Shown: in pieces, positions 1 to 12,439 of the stretch
Position numbering within the stretch: the stretch's first letter is position 1
Layout: every line of letters begins with the position of its first letter
Assembly: GCF_002288925.2 (NCBI RefSeq)
Contig: NW_022098058.1
Span: 1,188,021 to 1,252,020, forward strand
Direction: 5' to 3'
DNA: 64,000 bases
Origin: Delphinapterus leucas
Lineage: Eukaryota; Chordata; Mammalia; Artiodactyla; Monodontidae
The notes under the pieces: model-generated
Seen by the model: only the letters and a program-made list of their open reading frames with translations
Told to the model about the DNA's origin: nothing
Databases searched by the model: none
Made by a program: the position numbers and the translations under genes

Positions 1-166
1 TTTGGGGCTCTTTTTTTCAGTGGCCAGGAAACTGTAGCCACATCAGTGTCCCCAGTTGAACCCAGCCCAAATCACCAACCCACAGAATCTCGAGTGAATA
101 AAATGCTTGTTGTTTTCAGCCACTGAGTTTTGACAGAAGTTGTTATGCAGCAGTTGATAACTGATA
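1..166 (+). mobile_element. MLT1-like LTR, 3' end
   Basis: The segment has the typical 3' part of a MaLR LTR: an AATAAA-like signal in GAATAAAATGC, then TTGTTTTCAGCCACTGAGTTTT, a motif block shared by this LTR type, and an end near AACTGATACA. The 5' part lies outside the window. Confidence 0.65.
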
Positions 167-177
167 CAAAGGCCTTA

Positions 178-290
178 AGCCAGGCTTTACTTCTTTGTGC
201 CTCACTTTCTTTATCTGTAAAATGTGTGTCAATTAAATAATGTGTATAAAGTATCTAATACAGTGTGAGATACATTCTGGCCATGGTTGT
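178..290 (+). repeat. MIR SINE fragment
   Basis: Contains the MIR core phrase CTCACTTTCTTTATCTGTAAAATG followed by the degraded TAAATAATGTG...CAGTGTGAG tail. Confidence 0.7.
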
Positions 291-1344
291 TATTATTATA
301 CTTGTTTTGAGGTCCAAAGACGATATTTGACTTGGCCAAGCTGGGAGGTGGTGCAGCAGGAATTCCAACCCACCTCCCTCTGTAATCGGTTTGCTCTGCC
401 ATGATCCTGTGTTGTCTCTCCTGCTCAGAATTCCCTTTCTCTTCCTCTGTCCCCCTGTGCTTTGTTAATTCCTACCCATCCAAAGGCACCAGGCCCAGAA
501 CTCACCTTTGATCACAGTAGCCCCAGCCCTTTTCTGAAACCTCAGTCAATCTCTCACACATGCACAAACTCTACCCCTCATTTCTTCACTCAGTGAATAT
601 GTATTGACTGCCTACTGTGTGCCAGCACTGCCCTACTGGGACAGCTGTAGAGAACCTGGCTCAGCTCCCCCAGGCTCACAGTCTAGGTGCCCTCCCTCCG
701 AGTCCAGGTATCCAGCACACTCTAGGCTCTGTCTTAGGTGGTGATATCACCAGTTCACAAGTTTACTCTCATTTCCCTGCACAGATTCTAAACTCCTTGC
801 AGGCAAAACCAGTTTCTTTCACTTATTCATAGATCCTTCCCTCCCTCCTTCAACAAGTACCCTGGGAACACCAAGGATGTACAAGACACTTCAAAGACCA
901 ACTCTTGAAATGTTCACAGCCGACTGCTATGTCTCCTGTGGTGCTAAGTCCACAGAAGGCAGCCCCAAATATCTGAATTTAAATGAATTTCTGGGCAACT
1001 ACTGAAAACTCAGTGCAGGCAGCGAATGACCTGGTGGCGGGCAGGGGGTGCTGTTGGCACCACCGTGTTCTCACTTTTCTGCAGCACATGGCAAAAGGAG
1101 AGAGTGGGGAGGGGCTGGCCCTTCCTTCCCCACCAGCTCCAAGGCCATTGCCAGGCTGCTGGGAGATGGCAAGCAGGGACCAGCCTGCCTGCCTGGCCTG
1201 CGTGTCTAAGGCCAGTGTCACTTCTGTCCAGCCACCCTGCCCCATGGCCAGCAGGGACACCCGTGTGTGGGCACCAGCGTTATCCTCCTGGTCCCTGACC
1301 CGCCTGCCCTATCCAGCCTACAAACTGGAGAAAGCTTCTATTGC

Positions 1345-1440
1345 CAGCCCACATTTCACTGAGAGCTGAAGTGACTTGCCCAAGACAAAACAGCTGGGTT
1401 CAAACTGAGGCCTTGGGCCCTAAGCGCAGTGCTTCTCACC
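1345..1440 (-). repeat. MIR SINE fragment
   Basis: The reverse MIR phrase GTGACTTGCCCAAGACAAAACAGCTGG is visible, followed by TTCAAACTGAGGCC. Confidence 0.65.
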
Positions 1441-2039
1441 AAGATCCGACTCCAGGGAGTGTACGTGCCAACGGAAGAGACAGGGTGGAGACATTCAAGA
1501 TAACATAAGAGTTTTTTTTAAACTGCCAAAGGAATTTGAGGCCCAGCGGTGACGGCTTGCTCAAGGTAGTGGAGTTTGGTCTGGGTTTGAAAACTGAGTA
1601 TGACTCAGACAAGCAGAGGAGGAAAGAGGGCGGCTGTAGGCCGGGGGATCTACAGGGGTAAAGGAGCCAACAGGGGAGAAATTTGGGGTGAAGAGAGAGC
1701 ACCCAGGAGGGGAGCCCAGCTGGAGCCCAGAGGAAAGCTTAGAGATCTGGGTGGGAGTGGCTGGGGTCCTGGATGTGGACCCAGTTGCTGGAACACTGTG
1801 GAGGTGAAGTGCCTGAGAAACATGAAAAGGTCCTCAACAGGGGAACAAACCCTCTGCAGAATTCTGAGGAGAAACATCTCATCTGGTTCCCGGCCTTGCC
1901 CCTTTACCACACAGCTTCTCCACCGGGTGCTAAAGTGGGAACACACAGTCCACTTCACACTCGCCAGGGAGGTGGAGATAGCAGTGGTGATGGGACCATG
2001 GGAACCTCTGATACGCTGCGCCTCTTGGTTCTCTTTGTC

Positions 2040-2178
2040 CTGGGCATGCTTACATATCTGATCCCCTTTAATTCTCACAAGGGGGTGTAAAAAGCAGGTA
2101 TTATTATTTCTATTTATCAACTGTATTTGAATCCAGGTCTCCAGCTCCAGAGCCTGTGCTGTAAACCACAAGGTGATT
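2040..2178 (-). repeat. MIR SINE fragment
   Basis: Shows the reverse MIR pattern of a TTTAATTCTCACAA block, then GGTATTATTATTTC, TTTGAATCCAGGTCT and CCAGAGCCTGTGCT. Confidence 0.65.
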
Positions 2179-2339
2179 TCCCCACAGTCCAATCTGACTC
2201 AAAGTCATATGTTTTCTCCAGCAGCAGTGCTTCCTTTACCCCAAGCAATGATCCATTAAAAAACTGTCAGGGTGCGAGTTTTTCTCCTTAAATTGGAATC
2301 ACAGAAATGTGTGTTTCAACTTTTATAGATTAATCTCTA

Positions 2340-2470
2340 GGAACTCTCACCCCCATTTTACTGATTTGGAGACTGAGGCCCAGAAGATCGAATGCCTGGC
2401 CCAAAGTCCCATAGCTGGTTGGAGTCTGAGGCAGGACTTCCAACCTGAAGTACAGGCTCTTGGGCAAAGG
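2340..2470 (-). repeat. MIR SINE fragment
   Basis: CCCATTTTACTGATTTGGAGACTGAGGCCCAGA is the reverse MIR core, followed by a degraded CACAGCTGGT-type segment. Confidence 0.7.
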
Positions 2471-3034
2471 CTCTTGGCCCCTGAGAGGTCTACCACCTGC
2501 TGGTTGCACAGAACATGGACTTAGAAAGATAACAATACCAAAGAGAGGGGCCTCTCACAACCTGCTCTTCTTCCCCTCATACCAGAGCTTTTCAAATATA
2601 ATTTTAGCAGCAGAATCCTCCCCTTTTAATGAGAAGCTTTATAAGGAATCTCCACATACTGAAAACATAACAGTTTTTCTCTGGCCTGATTGCCTTAGGG
2701 GTGGTGGGCCTGTAGTTCTGTCTGCTGGGCCTCCCCACCCTGCTCCCCCAGGCTGTCACTGGGCCTCTCCTCACTCCTCCCCACGGAAGCCCATGGCTCC
2801 TCAAAGCACAGGCTGTAACTTCCCTCACTATAACCACTGTGCTTGTGTTCCCCATCCACTCACCTTCTCAGATTCTAACACCCATCCCAAACCCAGTGAG
2901 ATCTTGCCTCTAAGCAGGGAACAAGGTCAGTTCTGGGCCAAATTGTGATGTTCTGAAATTATTCCCCTGAGATGGTGAGGCATGCTCATCCACCCCCCAA
3001 CCCCTACCCTCTGCCCCTCACGTGACCCTCAGAA

Positions 3035-3140
3035 GAGTGCTCCATTTTGCAGATGAGAATACTGAGATCCAGATGAGCTACATGCCCACCTCAGGTCCCA
3101 CAGTCAGTAAGGAGCGGGCCTCAGCTTCAGCCTGTCCTAC
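3035..3140 (-). repeat. MIR SINE fragment
   Basis: CCATTTTGCAGATGAGAATACTGAGATCC and TCCCACAGTCAGTAAGGAGC match the reverse MIR core. Confidence 0.65.
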
Positions 3141-3459
3141 CTGACCCACGCTCTCTCCACTCCAGCTTTGCGTCTTCAGGTTTGGGAGGTAATACATTCC
3201 CACAGCTGGCAGGTAATCTGGATCTCTGTGAACTTTTACAAATTAAACATGCCCGGGGCCCCTCCCCAAATGTACTGAATCAGAAGCTGGGGCTGTGAGT
3301 CATTACATCCCATCGTGATGACCCACTGTCACTCAGGCAAAAGACACAGCAAAAAGGCCCAGGGTCACCCCCAGATCTCTGGTCAGCCACCCCCCTGTGC
3401 TGGGCGCAGAAGAAAGGGGGCCCAATCCCAAACAGCAGCGGAGCCTGAGCGAGACTCAC

Positions 3460-3522
3460 CGTGTAGAGCTCATTGGTGACCTTCAGGAGCTCCTCATGCA
3501 TCTGCAGGCCGATCTCCTTGCT
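3460..3522 (-). CDS. SRGAP3: SRGAP3 coding exon 4 (short F-BAR exon)
   Basis: This 63-nt exon encodes exactly 21 codons, phase 0 at both ends: SKEIGLQMHEELLKVTNELY followed by Thr. The acceptor on the minus strand is a pyrimidine-rich stretch ending CTTCCATATTCCAG and the donor is GTGAGTCTC. It continues directly from the FKK end of exon 3 and belongs to the helical F-BAR core. Because it is symmetric and a multiple of three, skipping it would keep the frame and remove 21 residues of helix; whether this happens cannot be seen here. The next exon, expected to begin with the VMKTYHMYHAES region, is not found between 1 and 3459, so intron 4 runs off the window. The residues separate srGAP3 from srGAP1 (recalled as SKEIAFQLHEDL) and srGAP2 (SKEVGQQLQDDL). 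Confidence 0.95.
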
Positions 3523-4337
3523 CTGGAATATGGAAGAACAAGCGTCAGAAGGGCAGAAGGGAGCTGGCTGCACTGACCAATTTCCTCTTCAACACAGAAA
3601 GGGCAGCAATGCTTGGGGTGGGGTGGAAAGGGGTACAGAAAACGACATAAACTTCATTGACCCAGACCTGAATACCTCAACTCACATCCACAGAACAAAT
3701 CCGCAGAGAGTGGCTCCTTAAAACAGGAATTCCTGGGCCATATAAGTTGGGGAACCCTACACATCCCCTCCCTACCTTGATGATTCACAGAGACACCATA
3801 TTAAAGATTCTGAGAAGCCCCACAGCCAATCAACCTGTTCAGCTTTCTGTAATTCTGGGTGTCTTCAGCTGATGTGACTAGAGTGTGTGTCCCTAGCTCA
3901 AAACTCACTAACATCTCATGAGACTGGGGTTCCAAAGAACCCAGTATGAGAAATAATGATCTAGCCTCTCAATTCAGTGAGCAGCTCAGGTAAACAGCCC
4001 ACTGGCGCTTGAGGCAGGGGGTCTGCGTTCTTGCCTGGCTGCAGTGCCGACTAGTCACATGGACTTGGAACCTAAGTTTTCACATCTATAAAATAAAAAA
4101 CTTTAAAAAGCTCCTTGAACAAAATGAGGCGGGTTTTCTTACTGCAGAACTTTTCAGAGGCTTTCATGCCCTCACATGCATGGACTTTGGGGCTGTAGGG
4201 TGTAAGTTTAGCTGACCTCAATCCAAACCATGAAGTGACATACATATTTAGTATACTGAGGGACATGAGTCAGAAAACAATGGACAAATTATCTCCAGGT
4301 TCCCTCCAGCCTGAAGATTCCAGGATTCTGTTATTTT

Positions 4338-4740
4338 GCATATTATTATTATTATTATTATTACAGTCATCCCTCCATATCCATGTGTTCTGCATCCAAG
4401 GATTCAACCAGCTGCAGATAGAAAATATTTGAAAAAAAATTCCAGAGAGTTCCAAAAAGCAAAACTTGAATTTGTCTTGTACTCTACTGCCAACTATTTA
4501 CATATAGCATTTACAGTGTATTTGTAACTATTAACATAGTATTTACACTGTATTAGGTATTATATGTAGTCTAGAGATGATTTAAAGTACATGGGAGAAT
4601 GTGCATAATTATATGCAAATATTATGCCATTTTATACAAGGGACTTGAGCATTGTTGGATTTTGGTATCACGTGGCGGGGGCGGGTCCTGGAGCCAATCC
4701 CCCCCCCATATTGAGGGATGACTGTGTTATTATTATTATT
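4338..4740. repeat. (ATT)n microsatellite split by a transposon
   Basis: ATT repeats occupy about 4338-4363 and resume at about 4727-4740 on the other side of the Tigger/MER2 element, so the transposon landed inside or next to this microsatellite. Confidence 0.8.
4364..4724. mobile_element. Tigger/MER2-type DNA transposon (non-autonomous)
   Basis: The 361-bp element starts CAGTCATCCCTCCATATCC and ends ATATTGAGGGATGACTG, which are imperfect terminal inverted repeats. The inside matches the remembered MER2/Tigger body, for example AGTACATGGGAGAATGTGCATAA. A TA precedes the left end, as expected for a pogo/Tigger insertion; the right-hand TA is not preserved. There is no transposase reading frame. 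Confidence 0.85.
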
Positions 4741-5060
4741 AGGGGGAGGGGAAATGCTCTCCCTGTTTGCCCAGGCCATCATATGAAACTTCTGTATTGA
4801 CAATGGGAGCCCTGCTCTTGGCCCCTGACAGCTGAGTCATCCTGTCCTCTCTCTCAGCTCCCTCAGCCTCAAGTATGGCCAGCGGCTGACTGGCCTTCCT
4901 CTGGCTCCTTCACAGGTCAGAGCCCCCGGACTCTGAGGTCGCTGAGGAAGGCTCAGTATCAGACATGATGCCTTCCCAGGCTCTTCACCTGGCCCACTGC
5001 CTTCCTCTCAGCTTCTGGCCCTGGATGGCCAAGAATCACCCGTGTGAAGGCAGTCCCTAC

Positions 5061-5088
5061 AGGAGATCTCTTAGATCTCCTAAGAGAT
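5061..5088. other. two overlapping perfect hairpins
   Basis: AGGAGATC (5061-5068) pairs with GATCTCCT (5074-5081), and ATCTCTTAG (5066-5074) pairs with CTAAGAGAT (5080-5088). The two stems share bases and cannot form together. No known function. Confidence 0.85.
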
Positions 5089-5429
5089 AGCAAGGACTCC
5101 AAGGCAATTGCAGAGATCTGTTTAGACCTCCCTCCAGCTCTGGCAACTAAAGCAAGGAGACCCAATCCAAAAGCACAGCAGAGTCTCGGCAGAACTTTCT
5201 GTGCAGAGCTCCAGGAGAATCTTCGGTCGCATCCTGGGCATCTACAGAGGTGCTCGATGAGCCCAAGGAGCTGTCCCCATCTCCTTCCATTCTCCCTGAG
5301 TCTCAGCCGGTACCTCAGTCTCACCTGTGGCCCCTCCCCCTGACATTTGCCTCGGACTCTCTGACACCCTCCAATGGCCTCCTCTTGGTCCTCGGTCTGG
5401 CCAACATCTCTGACACCCAAGATTCAGTT

Positions 5430-5940
5430 TCTCACATATTTGTTTTTATGATCCAACTTTTTTGATAGGTAATAAATGCACAAGGTTAAAGGAACTCTAA
5501 CAGTCAGCAAGGTAAAAAGTGAAAAGTAAGTGTCCTGGGCTCCCAGAACCCCACCCAGAGGCAAGTGCTATTAAGTTTCTTCTGATACCTTCCAGAAACA
5601 GTCGATGAATATACATGCATACAGTTGGATAGTGTCTGTTTTTTTTTTTTTTAACACAAATGAAAGTATTCTATACAAGCCTTTGTTTCTTGCTTTTTTC
5701 CACCTAACAATATAACTGAGAGATTGTTCCTTGACAGGACACGTAGCTCTTGCATTCTCTTTTTCTAATAGCTGCTCGGGGTTCCATACACCAGATGTAT
5801 CGTAACTAATTAACTAGCAGGTTGTCTCCAGTCTCTTAATATTCCAAACAATGAGACAGTGAACATCACTGTACTCTGTCACCATGCACATGGGCAGGGA
5901 CCCCTGTCAGAAAAATTTCTAGAAGCAGCTCTGCTCGGAA
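5430..5940 (-). mobile_element. old L1 (L1M) 3' region, antisense
   Basis: The TTTTTCCACCTAACAATATAAC segment, then GCTGCTCGGGGTTCCATACACC and the AATTTCTAGAAGCAG end reproduce the antisense 3' part of old L1 elements. A T-run at 5640-5653 lies within it. Confidence 0.6.
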
Positions 5941-7004
5941 GAGTCCAGCCTTCTCAGCTCAGCCCCAGCCGGCTCCCCACGCACTGCTGACTTCAGCTCC
6001 CACTTCTCGGGCTCCATCCTGCATGACCTCAAAGACCCATATCTTCAGCTGTTGCAAAGCAGTACAGTTTGGATGGCGCCTCATCACATCAAATTCAAAT
6101 TATCCAAAACAAAGTTGTGACTTTTCCTCCATCTCCTCAAGTTCAGTCAATGGGATAATATCTTCCCAGACATGGCAACTGGAAATTTGGAGCTATTTTT
6201 GACACTTTTTAAAAAATCCCCCGTCCTCAATCCAACGTGTCAGTGCATCCTGCCTTTGACCCGCCCAGTCCTTTGTTTTCTGCAGCAGGCTATACCCGTT
6301 CCCTCCCCACTATCCATTCTTGCCCTTCCTGCTTCCTAACAGAGACGTGAATTTGGCCCTGCTTTCATCCCTCCAGCCAAATTCTTTCCAGGACATCGCT
6401 GACCCCCATACCGACTCAAGATGGCAGATTCTGTATGTGTTGTTAGTCTGGGGGTGAGTATATGACAACTGCATGGAAGAGGACTTAGAAGGTTGAGGGG
6501 AATTTCAGCTTTCCTACTGAGTGCTAGCAAAAAAGCATGGAGCCCCAGTGGCTACCAGCAGGCCTCTTAGGACCAGGAGAGGAAGCCGCCTTGGGTGGCA
6601 GAACAAGAAACCTAGCTGCTAATGACCTCCAGAGAAACTGGTTGAACTGAACCCACAGCCTGCCTCCCGGTGAACTTCTACTTCTGTGGATTTACTAGTT
6701 AAGCTACTTAAAGCTGGGTTTTCTGCCATTGGCAGCCCAAAGCAACCTAATGGATGCATTTCCCATCACCAGTCCCAGAGCAAGCAATGTCATCATTGCA
6801 GGACCCAGATTCGTGAAGCCACCCCTCAACAAAGTCCTGACTCTGGTTCCCGATTCTGCATGCCCATCCCAATGTCATTTCCTAGAAATGCATTTTACTG
6901 TGTCCCTCTAAGGCTGCCTCAGTGCCTATGGGATCAAGACCCAGCTCTTTAGCTTGACTTTCAAGGCTCCATACAACTGGCAGAGGTCTGGTTATGGGGT
7001 GGAG

Positions 7005-7105
7005 AGGGCTGAATTTCAGAGCCACAGAGACCGGGATTGAAGACAGGACTTTAAACCATTTTACCTCTCAGCATCTTCGCTTCCTCGCCTGTAAAGTGAG
7101 TGCCC
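7005..7105 (+). repeat. MIR SINE fragment
   Basis: CACAGAGACCGGGATTGAAGAC and CTTCGCTTCCTCGCCTGTAAAGTGAG correspond to the forward MIR body. Confidence 0.55.
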
Positions 7106-7724
7106 GTTACTGTCCTTCTTTGCATTTATAAAGGGAAGTGCAGTGATCTTGCTTGTTTACTTGTTTATTCATTTGTCATTTGTTTCCCCCACTTGAAGGT
7201 AAACCCCATGAGGGCAAAGAGACTTTCTGTCTGGTGGTAGATGCTCATATCCCCCAGCTGCTGGGACGGCTGGCAGCAGACAGCCCCCAGCTAAGAGAAA
7301 GCTTCAGGGATGGCATCAGAGGATGTGGTGACAAGCCCTCCAAAGACCGACACCTCATCCAAAGATGGATCTACGTGGGGCATAGAGGCTGGTCTCTCCT
7401 GTCTCAACCTGGACAGCTCTAAAGGGTTGTGCTCTCTTTAGAACTCCCCGTAGGGCTGGCTAAGACCTTAAGTAAGCCTGCCTGCACTATAGCTTGGCTT
7501 CACTCAGCTTCCTCCCCCGCCCTCCCTAGGGGGCGGATCCCAAGTACACTCCCTAATCATTCTGCTAAGATGTTAAATTCAGGCTTCAGAGTCAGCTTCC
7601 CGGGTACCCAATCTGCAGTGTCTCACCTCCCCACTCTTCCCGGGAAGCTGTAGAGCCTGTCGCATAGTGGGTGTTCATTAAGTAAGTTTGTTGAGTGAAC
7701 CTATGAATGAATCAAGTGACAGTT

Positions 7725-7835
7725 CCTCTAAGACTTAGTTTCCTTATCTGTAAAAGTGGGACGATGTCACAAGTGTCATGAAGTCCCTGTAAGGATGAAA
7801 AAAGATGACGCACATGACAGCACTGGTATCATACC
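7725..7835 (+). repeat. MIR SINE fragment
   Basis: TTAGTTTCCTTATCTGTAAAAGTGGGACGATG is the forward MIR core, followed by GTAAGGATGAAAAAAGATGAC. Confidence 0.7.
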
Positions 7836-8109
7836 AGGCACAGGCAAAGAGCTTGGGAAACAGTGGTACAGGCTGAATCAATACCCACTGGATGCCAGGG
7901 GCAAGGCTAGGAAGTTGCCCAGAAAAGGGAATTCAAAGTTGAATTTTTTATTAACTCTCCCCAGTTTGGTGGGATCAAGGGTCAAGAACCAAATAATTCT
8001 AAGGCATGATGCAGAAAAGGCTGCAAAAGAGTGAAAGAGGGGGCGATGTGGGAAGCAGGGATGAAGAGGCTGGAGGGACCACCACCGGAGCCACCTGGCC
8101 TTGCACGGA

Positions 8110-8370
8110 TGGCCAGAGACAGCATTCTAGACAGGAGGCACAGCCGGAGCAAAGGCATGGAGGCCAGGAATAGGGGAAAATGTGGTTTGCTAAGAGAGAA
8201 GCACAGCAACAGAAGAGCAGAAGATACGCTTGGAAGGCAGGTTGGGCCAGATCACGGAGGCTAGCAGAGTGCAGGCTTCAGTCAGAGCGCACCTGGGAGC
8301 CTCTGAAGGTTTCTGAGCAGCAGAGTCTGACGGCAGACTGTGCTTCTTCAGGAAGATGAAGCTACGGGTA
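8110..8370. repeat. ancient dispersed repeat, probably L2-related
   Basis: Phrases such as GGAGCAAAGGCATGGAGG, GGGCCAGATCACGGAGG and TTTCTGAGCAGCAGAGTCTGACG recur in altered form at 30.5-30.8 kb, 32.2 kb and 36.5 kb, so this is a member of one old dispersed family. The L2 assignment is tentative. Confidence 0.5.
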
Positions 8371-8949
8371 GAAGAGGGTGGATTGGATGGAGGCGCTGTA
8401 AGTCACCAGAGGGAACCTGCCTGAGTCTCTGCTCTCTCCCCCTCAGCACCAAGCCTGGGCAGGGCTGGCCACAGTGAGGGCTCAGCCAATAGAACTGCAA
8501 AGGACTAAAGGCATTTTATTTTTTATGGTTGGGTTTTGTTGGGAAGGGAAAGAGTCTCACTACAGTTCCAGAAACTACTGAACCCAAACCAAACATTCCA
8601 TCATGAAGGGGAGGCTAAAACCCTGATCATCCCCAGCAGACACCACACCCAGCCCTTGGGGACCCCAGCGGCAGTGTATTTGCACTCTGTCTGCATTTCT
8701 CGCATGGCTTTCATGCCTACAGGGGTTGGGGTGGTGGGTTGCTTCCTTCAAGGACAGGAAGTGTGCGGACTGTAGAATATGATTACACTGGGCCAAGGAG
8801 GGCTCAGCCCTGGTCCTTCGGGGTTGGAAGGACAAAGCCCTGTCTCTCTAACCCAAAAATCTGTAAAATTGGGTGGCAGGTGGCCCCGGCCCTGCTTCTT
8901 TTTTTGCCCATGGCTAAGGACAGTTAAACTCCCCTGAGGACCAGGTCAC

Positions 8950-9130
8950 TCGGATGGGGGTGGGGGCGGTCCTGGGCATTACGAGACGCTTAGCAGCATT
9001 CCTGGCCTATCACCTCTAGATGCCAGGAGCATCCCCTACCCCACCGCAAGCTGTGACAACAAAAATGATCTCCAAACATTGCCAAATGTTCCCTAGGGGA
9101 CAAAATCGTCCTGGGTGGAACCGCTGCCCT
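8950..9130 (-). mobile_element. MER20 (hAT-Charlie) remnant
   Basis: CGAGACGCTTAGCAGCATTCCTGGCC, ACCTCTAGATGCCAGGAGCATCCCC and CCAAACATTGCCAAATGTTCCCTAG give the reverse MER20 body. The end is near GGAACCGCTGCCC. Confidence 0.85.
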
Positions 9131-9799
9131 AGACTTAGGGCTCCAAGTGGCAGCTTCTCTGGGCTACAGATGCGTTTTATTTGGCCATTCAGTGTTTTCA
9201 GAAAATCTGACTCTTTCCAGCATTTAAAAATCAGGAAATTGCCCTTACAAGTCCAGATTTTCAGCTTCTCTTGAAAAACTAGAAGATCCAGCGAGGCTGA
9301 GCCCCGACTTGGAGCACAGCGGCCCCTCGGATGGGGTTGTACTCTCCAGTTGGCCACAGCATCTCCCTTCACCCATCCCTTTGAGTTTATGACCCAGAAA
9401 CCAGTGGGGTCTCACTGGGGGCAGCCGTCTGTATCCCCTGGTGCTCATCAAGGCAGCCATCCCAGACCTGCCAAATCCAAACGTGTGAGAGGATCTTTCT
9501 ACAAGAGCCCTTCTCACATGCCAACCTTTGAGAGTCACCGAAGAGTCTGGTTCCTGAGGCTGAACCTCCTGACTCTCCCGTGGACCCAGACCCCACTGTC
9601 TGCATAGAACCCCACGCCCCTGAACCCATCCTCCTGTCTGCACTACCTCTTCCTGTAGCTCTGTGGCCAGTTCCTCACCTGGCTTTGATTCGATTTACAC
9701 CAGCATTTATTGAATGGCCTACTACATACGAGCCTCCACGAGGCACTAATGACACAAAGCTGAGTGAGACCTGGTCCCTGCTCCATCAGCTGCAGCCAG

Positions 9800-10005
9800 C
9801 ATTTCTGGAGCACATTCCATAGGTAAACACTGTCCAAAGTCACCTCCATATATTATCTAATGGAAACCTTTAAGGCAGGTACTATTATTATGCCCGCCTG
9901 GCAGACGAGGGCTGGTGGCTCATAAGGGTTAAGCAACTTGCCCCACGCTGTACAGCTAGGAAGTGGCAGAGCCAGGATTCAACTTTTGGTTGCTCTAACC
10001 CCAAA
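9800..10005 (-). repeat. MIR SINE fragment
   Basis: AGGCAGGTACTATTATTATGCCC, CAGACGAGG, AAGCAACTTGCCCCACGCTGTACAGCTAG and AAGTGGCAGAGCCAGGATTCAA form a well-preserved reverse MIR. Confidence 0.85.
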
Positions 10006-12439
10006 GCTGGCACTCATAAGGACCTTCTGTGGCCTGTTTCCCCAGGGCCAAGACGAGATACAGGCACACAGGTGAAGAGAAGCCACTGCAATGCTGTCAC
10101 AGAGATGAGTCCAGGCCACAAGTCCAGGCTGCAAAGAATGGCATACCCTCTGGACGCCACCAGCCCATCCGATGTGCTTTCTCACCACTTGTGCAAAAAT
10201 CTGCATCCTTGGGCCTTACCCTCACTAGCAGGCAGTAGAGTTCTCCTTGGCCTGGTCCTTCTTGGCCCACCTGCCCTGCTAGGACTAAATCGGCCATGAT
10301 GGCCATCTCTGGCTTCTCCCTTCTTCCTTGTTCTGATAACAAAAGATGAGATACAGGTGGCACTCACCCCTGCTTGTCTGATCACACCAGATGGTCCATC
10401 CAGCACGGGACCCAGACTGACCAGAGCGCTCTGGTGCCCTGTGTCTAGTGACTGGGTCAGAGATGGAAATGTATGCCAGGCTGAGCCAACAAGAATTTTC
10501 CCTGCAGCTTTCTAAGAACCATACTCTCAGATCATCTCTCCTCTGGGGTCACCAAGCAAGGACATCAGGGGTCTCGAGCTACCCACCACAAGGAGAGTTA
10601 GGACCTCGACAACAGCATTTCTGTCCTGACCTAGTGATGCTAAGACTTACCTCTGGACTTTTCCAGCTTACAGAATCCCGTGAATTTCCACCTTTGCTCA
10701 TGTGAAACAATACTGATGCACTCCGCTTATTTTAGCATGAAGACACCAAAATAACCACAGGGTGAGACAGCCTTCTGAAAACCCTCTACCAAGCACCAGC
10801 TTTCAAACAGTTTCTGCAAAAGGACCAATTTTCAACCGACTAGAGAGAGCATAAGCCCCTTAAAGGCTGGGACTCTGGCTTTGCAGAGTGCTGTTCACGA
10901 AGACTTGCGCACAAAAGCAACTCCATACTACCTGTGCGTGAGCTAACCAATACGCAGAGCCAGCGAATGGAGAGGGTAAAAGGGGGCCACCTTTGACTCT
11001 CGCTTTTCTGCAAAACACAAGACAAAACCAAATCCTGTCCATTCATGTCAAGATGGCACCAGATGGCAAAAATTTTTTGACACAGTGTTCCTGAGCGAAA
11101 TCAATGTCTTCACCAAAAGTCCTGCTGTGGATGGCTGAATTTGCTTTTCAACGCAGGGCTGATCTCGCTATTAAGGGGAAACCCTCAGAACTGTCACTAC
11201 AAATCCTAGGACTTCATGAGCTGTATTTGAAAAGTTCTCTTTGCAAAAGGTATGTATCTGTCTCCCTCAGGCTAACTCAAATGTGGAGCTGGTCATTCTG
11301 CACATCTAGAAAACATTAAAATTCTGGGTTTCAATGACAAGACTCCCTCTCACTTCTCCAGAGGAGACCGTTCGAAACAACCCTTAGAAAACTTTAAGGC
11401 AGTGAGTAAGGTGGAACCTTCCTCAACTCCAACCGTCCCCTCTTTCATCGCATCAGGCGTTGAGTCAGCAACACCTGTCTCCCTTTTCTCTTTGCTTGAT
11501 GTTCTCATGTCCAGTTTTCCCCCTTTGGGAACCTTCCATGGTTTTCCTAGTTCTGAGGCTCGAAGGAAATAATGGGAAACAAATACACAAACAAAGTGGG
11601 AACAAATATACAAACAAAGTAAAAACAAAAACTCTGTCTCTTTTAGTGCTAATCCACTGCTTCAGCTTATTTTCTCATCAAATAACAAAACTGGAGACCC
11701 ACAGATGTTCTCCATTTAAATAAATGATATATGTAAGCACTGGCCATCTCCCAAAGAGATTGCATTTTTATTTCCAAAGCAAAGGCTTGAGGGGCATGTC
11801 TTGGAGGGATGGGGCTTCTCCAACTCTGTCCTGGAAGGTCAGTTTATCCCTGAACACAGCCACTTGGACAGCTAACTGGCTGCCATTCTCCGGGCCGCGT
11901 CCTAACTTGCCAGTAACTGGGCTGCCAGCGCTCTGGCACGTCCTTACCCCTTGCCTCCTAACATCATCCTTAGCCTACACTCCGCCCACCTTCCACCAAG
12001 ACACTTGTTACACTTCCCCCTCCCCCCACCTTCTTCCTTTCCCTGCTCCTGGACACCTCCCTTCTTTCCTCCCCTTCCCAAACTAACTTCTGTCTCCTGT
12101 GGCTGCAACTCCAAATGTTGTCATCTACTTGTTTTCACAAGGAGCTGGAACACCAGGGCTGGGATATCGGGCAGCAAGGAAACAGGAGGCCCTGCGACCA
12201 TTCATCAAACGTCCTCGGCAGAAGTGGGCCCCACTAGTGCCTCCCAGGAGGCCAGCAGCAGGCTAAGGCAAAAAGCCTAATGTTGTGTCTGTCACCCTCT
12301 TCCCCCCCTAATTCCTCCCAGCATCTCTCTGGGGACCCTGTTTGTGCTGAAAGCCTTCATTTTCAGAAATGCTTAAAATAACAGGTCTGAGGATACCTTG
12401 GAATGGCATGACCAAGTGACCTGATACGGTCAGGCTAGG

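Larger units (their letters stand above)
1..3459 (-). other. SRGAP3: SRGAP3 intron 4, 5' part
   Basis: This stretch holds an LTR end, several degraded MIRs (listed separately) and a possible MER5-like remnant near 3205-3300. The parts at about 380-590, 840-1340, 1610-1960 and 2500-3030 show no recognisable element or gene. Open frames here, such as the 180-codon minus-strand frame at 1650-2192, have no similarity that I recognise and no splice context. Confidence 0.85.

Noticed and set aside
1650..2192. 180-codon minus-strand open frame
   Set aside because: It runs through a MIR (its opening part is reverse MIR), shows no recognisable domain and has no splice or promoter context.
1..3459. 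SRGAP3 exon 5 in the left end
   Set aside because: The expected exon 5 peptide (VMKTYHMYHAES region) was not found in any minus-strand frame here.
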